Source: a bacterium (GTDB lineage Bacteria > Patescibacteria > JAEDAM01 > Absconditabacterales > Absconditicoccaceae). From it: a DNA stretch of 64,000 nucleotides. This document shows positions 55,880-64,000 of the stretch, one piece after another; position 1 is the first letter of the stretch; each line of letters opens with the position of its first letter. The translations under genes and the position numbers were made by a program. The stretch covers positions 62,001 through 126,000 of the forward strand of contig JAUMYK010000001.1 of the NCBI GenBank assembly GCA_030528665.1, written 5' to 3'. The notes under the pieces are model-generated. The model ran no database searches and was not told the DNA's origin. It saw nothing but the letters and a program-made list of their open reading frames with translations.

Positions 55880-57223
55880 ACAAAAAAATCTAATTATATT
55901 AACAATTAGTTATGAACAGTCAGTGAAGAGTTAAGCATTAAGAGTGAAGAGTGTCAATAGCTCTTCCGTTGTTTCGGACTTGATCTCTTCGTCATTTTGG
56001 ACTTGAGCTGGAATCTCATCTGCTTACTAAGATACTGAATCAAACTTCCCGATGAGTATTGAGGACAAGTAGAATAATACAAAAGAGTAAAGATAAACCT
56101 CCAGTACCAGCAAGTTCCGTAGGTTCCCTTGAAAGTAAGGTAAAATTCCAGCGAACGACCCCGTAGCCCACGAAGTGGGAGGGAGTGAGCTTCCGTTTGA
56201 GCTCAAAAAGTGAGTCGGGAGGTCTAAGGAGGGCGAAGCACCTCCTTTAATAGTAAGAATGATATTCTCCTCATTTAGGATTTAAAGCGGAATCTTATCC
56301 GTTTGCTAAGATGCTGAATCGAGTTTAGTATAACAATACCCTCGTCATTCCGGACTTGATCCGGAATCTCTCCTGTGCTTGCTAAGATGCGGAATCGAGT
56401 TCAGCATGACAATACTCTTATCTTTCCGGACTTGATCCGGAATCTCTCCTTTGTTTGCTAAGATACGGAATCGAGTTTAACATGACAATACTCTCCTTGA
56501 TCCGGAAGCTTTTCTATAGGCTAAGATGCGGAATAACTTTCCAGACTAATAGAGAGAATAAATAGGGAGATCAATAGCGTCTTGAGGTGAGGATAAGGAT
56601 TGAAAGAGGCAGAGAGAAAAAATCCCTCCTTATTGTAGATAAAGTGCTATATTATATCACAAATAAGGAAAAATGGTTGCCTTTGAGATGGTGTCGTGTT
56701 ATGATGATAGAGGAGAAAGTCAGCTTTATATCTATTATTTTGCTTGTTTATTTTTCTTCACTTCAAAAAAGAGTAAAAAAATGTCACAGATCAAAAAATC
56801 CTTCGTACCCCCAAGCGCAAGGATGTAGCTCTCCCAAGTGAATTCCTTTGCCCTCTAGGAGGAGCTCTTAGCAATAGGAGTTGTCCTAGTACCAAAAGAA
56901 GATAAAGACACAAGTGGTCAAAAGCTTGTAAAAATGTCTTGATTTTGGACAGGGTATTGGTATTATACTTGGTAAGTTGTCTATGTGGAGACATAGAAAC
57001 GGCTTACTTACCTTGATGATCATTAACAATAGGAGTAAAAGATTGCACGAGGAAGCGATCAGATTTATACCTTTTTTATACTCTAGAAAAGAAATAAAAA
57101 TCTGAATCTGACTTTCAAATGTGATAGATTATGAGTATTGTGATGAAAATCAGGTACTACATTCTCTATGGAGATATTTGTCTCTATAGGAAAAAGCTTT
57201 TTTATCTTTAAATTACACAGAGA
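55880..57223. other. 1.3-kb non-coding region with repeats and hairpins
   Basis: No convincing gene. A short frame at 56587-56841 (84 codons) has no recognisable features. Contents: a 76-base tandem repeat (56267-56541) with a diverged relative near 55975-56060, hairpin-forming sequence at 56150-56253, and a palindrome TCTATGT-ggag-ACATAGA near 56980. TTGATT-N16-TATTAT near 56938-56965 could be a promoter for the S-layer gene, with a leader of over 200 bases. Confidence 0.5.
56267..56541. repeat. 76-base tandem repeat, about 3.5 copies
   Basis: Units begin near 56267, 56339, 56415 and 56491 (partial). Each holds an inverted repeat, TCCGGACTTGATCCGGA in the best copies, then GCTAAGATGCGGAATCGAG and a shared ending ACAATAC. 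The first copy is diverged; copies two and three are close. Confidence 0.8.
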
Positions 57224-60200
57224 ATGAACGTTAAAAAAATGTTCGCAGTAACAGCTGGAGTGTTGTTAGCTGCTGGAGCGGTTCTTCCTACGACAGCTTT
57301 TGGAGCTGCATCGTACGGAGCAGAATTGCAAGGTGCATATGAATACGCATTCGGTAAAGGGATCACTACGATGACTTCTATTGATAGCGCGAATATGTAC
57401 GGAGAACTTACAAGAGGTCAATTGGCAAAAATGATCGCTAATTGGTCAGAAGCTGAGCTTGGAACTAAAGCTGATGAAACTAAAGTTTGCTCATTTACTG
57501 ATGCAAACAAGGCTGAAGGAGACTTGGCTATGTATGTAAAAAAAGCTTGTCAAATGGGATTGATGGGGCAAGGGATTGCTGCATTCAGACCAAATGATAA
57601 AGTAACTAGAGGTGAATTTGGAACAACTCTTTCTAGAGCGTTGTGGGGAGATAAGTACAATACTACTGAAACTCCATACTACAAGAATCACCTTGTAGCA
57701 TTGAAAGATGCTGGGATCATGAAAATGATCGACACTCCAAATCAATTGGAGATCAGAGGATATGTAATGTTGATGCTTCAAAGAGCTTCAGAAGGAGCTA
57801 CTAAGGATGCACAATGTAAAGATCCTGTAATTATGCTTGCATGTACTCTTGGATCTGAAACTTGCCCTGCTAATTGTAAAGGTGAAGATAAACCAACTGA
57901 TCCTAAAGTAAATACAGGAGCTGAAGCTAAAGGAGATCTTAGCGTAACTATCGCTGACTTCTCAGCTACTGTAAAAACTGCTCCAAAGGGAATTTTCGTT
58001 GCAAACAAAGTAAAATTTGCTGTAACTGAAAATGTTAATCTTGAGAGCTTGACTTTGAAGAGAACTGGTCTTTCTACAAGAACAGATATCGAAAAAGTTT
58101 GGTTGGAGAGAAATGGTATTGCTGTAACTAATGCAGCTACTGTTGGATCAGATGGTATTGTTGTTCTTAACTTTAAAAACAACAAGACACTTGTAACTAC
58201 TGATGCTAAAACTCAAGAATTTGATTTGGTAATTCAGTTGAAAGCAGATGCAGCTACTGGAAATGAGGTAGCATTTGAATTGGCTGATGCAAAATCTACA
58301 GCTAAAAATCTTACTATCAGAGGAGTAACTACTACTTACAGAATCGCAGGATACAAGGTAGTAGAATTGAAAGTTGATGATGTTAACAACAATGAAGTTA
58401 AATATCAACTTGGACAAGCTGACTATGTAATCGGACAGTTTGCTCTTCAATCTGAATCTGCTAAAGATGACAGAAATGTTAATGTAAGATCTTTGACTTT
58501 CAGAAATGATGGATCTGCTGATTTTGGAACTATGTTCAAAAATGTTAAAGTATATAGAGATTCAAAAGTTGTTTCTAATGGTGTTGAAGTAAATGGTAGA
58601 GATGTTACTATTACTTTGGATAAAGATGTTCTTAAGGCAAACAAGAGAGCACTTTATACTATTAGAGCTGAAGTAGCTAACCTTGAAAGAGTTGGTGAAA
58701 CTGTTCAACTTACTCTTAAAAATGCTAAAGACCTTATCGCTGATGAAGATGATACAGGATTTAGAACTAATGTAACTTTTGATAACAACTGGCTTGTTAC
58801 TTCAAAAGGAACGTTTGCTAAATACACTTTCGATGGAGGAAGAGTGATGCTCGAAACTAAATCAGGATTCCCTAGAACTATCGATGCTGGTGTAGGTGCA
58901 AACGATGTAACTATCGCTGAAGGTAAAATCACTGTAAGAGAAAATGTTGAATTGCCTAACTTGGTAATCGCTTACGATGCTAATTATGCATCTCCTGCTG
59001 CAGGAAAATGGGCTACTAATGATGGAAAAGGAAAAGATGCTCTTAAGAGATTGGTACTTGAAGTAGATGGAAAAAGAACTACAGCTGACAACGATGGAAA
59101 TGGAAACTTCAAATTTGAAGATGTTGTTGTTAAGCAAGGATCTGTTACTGTTAAGCTTTTGGCTAGCTTGGATTCTACTGTAACTAAGAATAATGTTATC
59201 AAAATGCCAGCTAATCTTGGAACTGCTTTGATGACTGATGGAAACGGAGAATATCAAGATAATGGAGAAAAGTTGACTACTAGCGATATTGCTGGATCAA
59301 TCTCTATCTCTACTATTTCTATCAAAGATGCTAAATTCCAACTTACTGCTAAAAATCTTTCTACTGTAGGTACTGTTGTTGGTGATGCAGCTAAGAGATT
59401 GGTAATGGATGGAAAACTTTCATCTAAAGATAAAGATGTAAATGTAAACTCTTTCAAAGTAAAACTTGTTAATAACCTATCAAACGCTACTGATCAGGTA
59501 GATGTATATCTTGGACTTAATGGTCAGCCATTCTCTAATGCTACATTGAAAAATGGACAAACTGAGTTCACTTTCAATAGCCTTGGAACTATTAAAGCTG
59601 GATCAGACTTACCTTTCACTATTGAGGTAACTCCTACGATCTCTTCTGCTCAGAGTGTAACTATCGAAGTACAAGCTGAAGGATCTGATGATCAAGGAAA
59701 TCCTGCTATAACTTCAAAAGAATATACAGCTAAACTTGATGTTAAACCTAATGCTGTTATTGAGGTTACTAACGCTATTTCTAGTGATAGAGTAGTAGAA
59801 CCTACTGTAAATGCTGTTCTTTACGAAGGAACTCTTAATGTAACTGATGGATCTACAGAGTTGACTGCTTTCAAATTTACTGAAGCTAAAGGTGCTGCAT
59901 TGACTGTAGAGAATTACAAGCTTTACATTGATGACAACTTTGTAGCTGATGCTGCTTCTCCAGACTTTGCTGGATTGACAGAAAATCTTCAGGAAGGTAA
60001 GAGAAAAGTTACTGTAAAAGCTAATGTAACTTCAAACGCTTCTACAACTCCTGCTGATTTCGTATATGGAATCTCTGATGTAACTGTAAATGGAGCTAAC
60101 TCACAGAAGAAAGCTAACACTTACTTTGCTAAAGGATTCTTTACTTTGGCTAAGAAATCTGATGCAAACGGTGTAGTTACTGTTACATTGAGAAATAATT

Positions 60201-60487
60201 CTCCAAAGACTGTTGATATCAAATCTCTTGATATTGATCCTCTTGCTAATGTAGCATCTGCATCTGTAAATGGTCAGATCGTTGAACTTCCTGCTGGAAC
60301 AGTTGCTGTTCAATCAGTACCTGCTGGAGCAGAAATTGAAATCCAATTTACAGCTAAGAAAGATGAAACAGTAACTCTTAAAAAGGTTACTTACGATGTA
60401 GTTGATGGTGGAAATACTTACGGTTATGCACTTGACAGCACTAATACTGCTGTAGGTTCATGGGGATCATTTGTATCTAGCAAATAG
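57224..60487 (+). CDS. S-layer-like surface protein with SLH repeats
   Basis: 1087 residues. Signal peptide ending near TTAFGAA; three SLH-like repeats in about 30-200 (YAFGKGITTM...LTRGQLAKMIANW; MGLMGQGIAAFRPNDKVTRGEF; ALKDAGIMKM...RGYVMLMLQRA), two cysteine-rich spots near 85 and 195, then about 880 residues of Thr/Val/Asn/Lys-rich beta-sandwich domains without further cysteines. Size, composition and anchoring suit a main surface-layer protein. It has no TGA codon at all; glycine is mostly GGA with some GGT, matching a very highly expressed gene. Flanked by a long non-coding leader and a strong terminator. Confidence 0.88.
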   Translation: MNVKKMFAVTAGVLLAAGAVLPTTAFGAASYGAELQGAYEYAFGKGITTMTSIDSANMYGELTRGQLAKMIANWSEAELGTKADETKVCSFTDANKAEGDLAMYVKKACQMGLMGQGIAAFRPNDKVTRGEFGTTLSRALWGDKYNTTETPYYKNHLVALKDAGIMKMIDTPNQLEIRGYVMLMLQRASEGATKDAQCKDPVIMLACTLGSETCPANCKGEDKPTDPKVNTGAEAKGDLSVTIADFSATVKTAPKGIFVANKVKFAVTENVNLESLTLKRTGLSTRTDIEKVWLERNGIAVTNAATVGSDGIVVLNFKNNKTLVTTDAKTQEFDLVIQLKADAATGNEVAFELADAKSTAKNLTIRGVTTTYRIAGYKVVELKVDDVNNNEVKYQLGQADYVIGQFALQSESAKDDRNVNVRSLTFRNDGSADFGTMFKNVKVYRDSKVVSNGVEVNGRDVTITLDKDVLKANKRALYTIRAEVANLERVGETVQLTLKNAKDLIADEDDTGFRTNVTFDNNWLVTSKGTFAKYTFDGGRVMLETKSGFPRTIDAGVGANDVTIAEGKITVRENVELPNLVIAYDANYASPAAGKWATNDGKGKDALKRLVLEVDGKRTTADNDGNGNFKFEDVVVKQGSVTVKLLASLDSTVTKNNVIKMPANLGTALMTDGNGEYQDNGEKLTTSDIAGSISISTISIKDAKFQLTAKNLSTVGTVVGDAAKRLVMDGKLSSKDKDVNVNSFKVKLVNNLSNATDQVDVYLGLNGQPFSNATLKNGQTEFTFNSLGTIKAGSDLPFTIEVTPTISSAQSVTIEVQAEGSDDQGNPAITSKEYTAKLDVKPNAVIEVTNAISSDRVVEPTVNAVLYEGTLNVTDGSTELTAFKFTEAKGAALTVENYKLYIDDNFVADAASPDFAGLTENLQEGKRKVTVKANVTSNASTTPADFVYGISDVTVNGANSQKKANTYFAKGFFTLAKKSDANGVVTVTLRNNSPKTVDIKSLDIDPLANVASASVNGQIVELPAGTVAVQSVPAGAEIEIQFTAKKDETVTLKKVTYDVVDGGNTYGYALDSTNTAVGSWGSFVSSK

Positions 60488-60507
60488 TTTTCCAAAATCT
60501 AGGATTA

Positions 60508-60536
60508 AACACTCACCTTTGTGGGTGTTTTTTCTT
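60508..60536 (+). terminator. Rho-independent terminator
   Basis: ACACTCAC-cttt-GTGGGTGT stem with a T6 tail after the S-layer gene. Confidence 0.9.
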
Positions 60537-60673
60537 TTTGATTAAATTTTTTATTGTTTTGGGGTAATAATGTATACTTACAATGTAGATGTTATAGATT
60601 ACTAATTTATTGTTTGAAAAGATAAGTAAAATCTATAGAGTTGATAAAAGGTTTTATTTAGGCAATAGACAGG

Positions 60674-61756
60674 ATGAAAAGCTACAAAATCGCGCGAGCA
60701 GGTGGAGGAACTGGAGGTCATACCTACCCTATCCAAAGTTTAATTCAATATACAGAAGCCACTCCATTCTTTCAGGGGAAAGTAAGCAAGCATTTTCGAT
60801 TTGGGACTGCAGGGAGCTTGGAGGAGCAGACCGCCCATCAACTCCAAAAAGAGATCAAAAATCTGACCTTTATCCCGATTCTATCAGGCAAACGGAGGAG
60901 AGAAAAAACGATCTCTGCACTAGCTAACAACCTTTGGGATCTCTGCAAACTAGGCTGAGGTATCCTGCAGGCGATCTACTATCTGAGAAAGTATCGTATT
61001 GATAAGCTTTTCTGTAAAGGGGGTTATGTCGCATTACCTGTTGTTTTCGCAGCCAAGTTGCTTGGCAAAGAGATATATGTGCATGAATCAGATACGCGTC
61101 CTGGTATCGTTAATACCCTTGCTGCAAAGCTTGCAAAGCAAAATTTTGCAGGATTTTCTCAGGTACTACCGTGAGCAAAAGTGGTAGGACAAATTTTATC
61201 TGATGAATTGCTGTCTAGTAGCACTCCCCTTCAAATAAGCCCTAAAACGAATATTTTAGTGATGGGAGGCTCACAAGGAGCAAAAACAATCTATACTACG
61301 CTAGCGCAATTACTCAAAGAGTATCCTCAACTTCAGAATTTTGAATATACTGTGATTTTAGGACAACTCAATAAGGAGCTAGATCAGCTTTTTCTGCCTT
61401 TTTCTACTGTGAGCATAAAAGCATTTTGCTCCCAGCAAGAATTGGGGCAGCTCTATGCAGCTGCCGATGTGGTCATTACTAGGGCAGGAACAACTTCGCT
61501 GGCTGAACAAGAACTTTTTGATCTCAAAATGCTGATGATTCCTTTGCCATGGACGCATGATCAATTGCAAAATGCAAGACGATATGTAGACAATAAAGAT
61601 GGGATTCTGATTGAGCAGGACCGTTCAGATTTTAAACAAAAGCTTTTAACAGAACTCTTAAAACTGCAGGGCTATAAAAAAACGCCTTCTTGAAAAGAGC
61701 AATTGAAAATAATGAGAACAAGTAAAGATATGATTCTTCAAACAATGCTGAAATAA
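60674..61756 (+). CDS. murG: UDP-GlcNAc:lipid I N-acetylglucosaminyltransferase
   Basis: 360 residues; makes lipid II at the inner face of the membrane. Motifs: ARAGGGTGGHTYP (G-loop), CKGGYVALPVVFAAKLLGKEIYVHESD, VMGGSQGAKTI, and ADVVITRAGTTSLAEQ for UDP-GlcNAc binding. Three TGA codons (KLGGGIL, VLPGAKV and near the end TPSGKEQ). Twenty-four bases before murC, so co-transcribed; together they supply PBP1A. Confidence 0.95.
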
Positions 61757-61780
61757 ATTTATCCTTTTTAGACAAGAAAG

Positions 61781-63166
61781 ATGAAGATTGTACTGGTTGG
61801 TGCAGGAGGAAGTGGAATATCTAATCTCGCTTATATTCTTGATGAGCTTGGATATACCAATCTTTTGGCTATTGATGGCTATGAGAGTCAAATTACGCAG
61901 GCACTCAGAGATAAGGGGATTCCTTTGATTATTGGACATGGAAAATATGAGCTTCAACCTGATGATATTCTTATTTATTCTGAGGCAGTAGTGGAGAGTC
62001 CTGAGGTTCAGACCGCTTTTCGTCTCAAACTGGAGCATCAACAACCTTTGAAAATATGGAATTACTTCCAGTTTTTGGGTGAGATGAGCAAGTACTTTCG
62101 TACGGTAGGATTTTCCTGAACCAATGGGAAATCCAGTTCAACTGCCCTTGCGATCACCACTGCTCAAAAGCTTTTGCCTGAGCTAGGAATAGGAATTGTA
62201 GGTGCTTTGATCCCAGATTTTGACCATAAAAGTTATTATCTTAAATCAGAAAAAAAATCTGAATTTCGTCAACTTTTTGATGCGATTTTTACAGGGAGAA
62301 AGATGCCATATGACCTGATCAAAAAGCGATATTTTTTTCTTGAAGCATGTGAGTATAAGAGGCATTTCCTCAATTTAGACCTCGAACATCTCTTGATTAC
62401 CAATATTGAGCTTGATCATACCGATTACTATCGTGATTTGGAGGATTATGTCTCTGCATTTCAGCAGATGATGCAAAAAACCAGAAAGCAGACCTTTGCC
62501 CTCGAAAACCTCGCTATTCCAGCTCTCCTCGATTCTCCACAGCTTACCAAGGTAGCTATTCAGCACTATGAGTTGGAACATATTTGGTGAAGACATACTG
62601 ATCAAAATGCAAGTTTGGTAGAGGCTTTACTCCTCCATCTTGCTCCAGACCGTACCCATCAGGAGATTCTAGAGGCGATGTATCCTTTTAAAGGCATTTG
62701 GAGAAGAATGGAACTGCTCACTACACTTGAGAACTGAGCTTTGCTCTATACCGACTATGGACATATCGCTTCTTCGCTCAAGCTCGGCTATGATCTCCTC
62801 AAGCAAAAATATCCTAATAAAAAGATTATTGCCATTTTTCAGCCTCATCAGATGCATAGAGTGTTGACAGGATGGGAAGATTTTTACGAGGCTTTGGGCT
62901 GCTTTGATCAGAGGGCGATGTATCCGATCTATGCTGCCAGAGAGAGGGTCGAGGATTTTGCTGATGAGCCTTTGTTCAAGCAGTATCAGATCACGACGGT
63001 AGAGGAGCTTGGACGCTGCTTTGCAAACGAGCATCATGCAAGCTATCTCAAGGATTTTGATGCTTTAAAGCACTATCTAGAACAAAGAAGAGATGATGAA
63101 ATTGTTGTCGTATTTACCGCAGGAGATCTAGATTTTCAGCTGAGAAAGGAGCTTATTCAAGAGTAA
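61781..63166 (+). CDS. murC: UDP-N-acetylmuramate-alanine ligase
   Basis: 461 residues. N-terminal Rossmann-like IVLVGAGGSGISNLAYIL, ATP P-loop GFSGTNGKSSST in which the first glycine is TGA-encoded, EACEYKRHFLNL and LLITNIELDHTDYY of the central domain, and RRMELLTTLENGALLYTDYGHI in the C-terminal domain. Adds L-Ala to UDP-MurNAc. SGTNGKSS replaces the more common GTHGKTTT; MurC is preferred over Mpl because of genomic pairing with murG, but Mpl-type ligases are close relatives. Confidence 0.9.
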
Positions 63167-63199
63167 AAAAATCTGATTTTATTTTCCTTGTAAAGAGAG

Positions 63200-63844
63200 A
63201 TGAAAGGATATGCTACTCTAGTGATAGGAGTGATGGTAGGTCTTTTAACTGCTTGTACTCCCACAGCTCCAAATTGTCAGGCACAAGACTATTACGCTGA
63301 GCTTCAGTTGGAGAAAGAGATTCCTTACCGCTATGAGAGTGAGGGGCATCATTTTGTCCTAGAGATTCCTGAATGGTGCGTGAGAATTCAAACCAAAAAT
63401 CTGGAAGAAGCTTTTGGCATCACGCCCGAGGAGTACAGTAAATTGGGAGATCAAATCTTGCTTGACAAGCACCTTGATCGACTCCGAGAAGAAAAGCAAG
63501 CAGGAGTAATGATCAAGGACAATATGCTCTTTCTTCCACATGATGAGCTCTTTTCAACACTCCCCTATCTTACTCTCCACGACAAAGTTCCACAAGATAC
63601 GCTGAGCTCTGTGGCGGAAATCGCCGCTGGCTGAGCTATGGAGCATTGCGCTCTCCTCCCAGTTGGAACGGGGATAGGGAGATGGAGTGAGGGCTGTCCT
63701 GAATATCTAGGGATCAAGGGAAATTTTGATCAACGATATGCCGATCATCTCTATGTGAATCCTCATTTTCCTTCCAGATATATGATCAAAAAAACTGATC
63801 TTAGTGGCGCAACTTCCCTGCTCAATGCCTGGATTCTCCTTTAA
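63200..63844 (+). CDS. Lipoprotein, unknown
   Basis: 214 residues. Signal peptide with lipobox LLTAC (cysteine near residue 19). The mature domain contains a repeated beta pattern and paired cysteines (CVRIQ..., EHCALLP, EGCPEYLG). A single TGA joins the two halves (AAG-G-AMEH). Not recognised. It follows murC by 33 bases and is closed by a terminator. Confidence 0.75.
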
Positions 63845-63860
63845 ATTTACCCAAAAAGAA

Positions 63861-63890
63861 AAAGCTGACCGTTTGTAAGTCAGACTTTTT
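63861..63890. terminator. Bidirectional Rho-independent terminator
   Basis: AAAG-c-TGAC...GTCA-ga-CTTT stem with a T7 tail on the plus strand and A/T-rich sequence on the other side, so it could serve both the lipoprotein gene and a convergent gene. Confidence 0.75.
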
Positions 63891-63930
63891 TTGTATCGCT
63901 CCCCATATGTTCCCAAAAATTGATCTTCAA

Positions 63931-64000
63931 CTAGAGCTTGCATTTTCTCAAGAGCTTGTCAGCAAAGGACTGATGATACTTTTCTAGCTGTGGTAAGACA
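63931..64000 (-). CDS. Possible C-terminal end of a convergent gene
   Basis: The last 22 codons of a minus-strand frame, ending KLLRKCKL and TAG, abut the bidirectional terminator. The piece is too short to identify and may not be coding. Confidence 0.3.
   Translation of the reverse strand, partial: VLPQLEKYHQSFADKLLRKCKL

Noticed and set aside
56267..56541. CRISPR array
   Set aside because: Units are contiguous 76-base tandem copies without unique spacers.
56587..56841. 84-codon frame after the tandem repeats
   Set aside because: No start signal, no family resemblance, and basic low-complexity composition; kept only as a note in the non-coding entry.
57491..60313. Several long antisense frames within the S-layer gene
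   Set aside because: They mirror the strongly biased codon use of the sense gene; Ser/Phe/Leu-rich composition is typical of antisense shadows.
63707..63943. Minus-strand frame across the lipoprotein end and the terminator
   Set aside because: It runs through a strong hairpin terminator and antisense to a supported gene.

Overview
The window reads as bacterial chromosome from a Candidate Phyla Radiation lineage that decodes UGA as glycine (translation table 25), i.e. Absconditabacteria (SR1) or Gracilibacteria. Read with the standard code, most genes break into pieces. Read with UGA=Gly they become full-length, and the UGA falls where the family needs glycine: AtpA NGLGEPIDGG, FolD PGGVGP, the MurC P-loop, SecF GPSVG, Fmt YRGASP, PBP1A SGSSIKP. 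All coordinates below use TAA/TAG as the only stops. The ribose-1,5-bisphosphate isomerase (archaeal-type AMP/RuBisCO pathway) leans towards SR1.

Layout. 1-5.5 kb (minus): an F-type ATP synthase operon (atpB-E-F-H-A, atpA cut by the window edge) behind tsaD and an Fe-S PD-(D/E)XK nuclease. 5.6-9.8 kb: a 1365-residue secreted lamin-tail/thermonuclease protein. 9.75-14 kb (minus): Hsp20, signal peptidase I, SSB, membrane proteins and two tRNAs. 14-24.4 kb: R15P isomerase, PBP1A, a LysM-CHAP hydrolase, tRNA-Ser, deformylase, an O-antigen-ligase-like protein, a YidD-Fmt fusion, a SIMPL protein and a Gre-like factor. 24.4-29.7 kb: a large protein with a muramidase-like end, two VirB2/TrbC-like pilins, two small proteins and PilT. 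29.8-40.4 kb: a lipoprotein, an LCP protein, RNase III, SecF, an RluA-family enzyme, an XRE regulator under nine palindromic operators, an SLH protein, CsaB-like pyruvyl transferase and FolD. 40.6-44 kb: a restriction-modification pair with no sense UGA, probably acquired, joined by what looks like a programmed -1 frameshift site. 44-50.6 kb: C-terminal protease, TraX, peroxiredoxin, cupin, pyrophosphatase, TruD, a degenerate phosphatase and a DUF1294 protein. 51-55.8 kb: rRNA genes in the unusual order 23S-5S-16S. 55.9-57.2 kb: non-coding, repeat-bearing. 57.2-63.9 kb: a 1087-residue S-layer-like protein, murG, murC and a lipoprotein.

Together the genes describe a small cell with a peptidoglycan wall and an SLH-anchored surface layer: MurG/MurC/PBP1A build the wall, LCP and CsaB supply and pyruvylate wall polymer, and two SLH proteins bind it. 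It also has retractable pili, a secreted nuclease and an ATP synthase whose rotor suggests Na+ coupling. This fits a host-associated lifestyle, which is an inference. Observations most worth checking: the frameshift signal between the RM subunits, the altered 16S anti-Shine-Dalgarno tail, the nine-operator array, and a very frequent AAAATCTGA motif.
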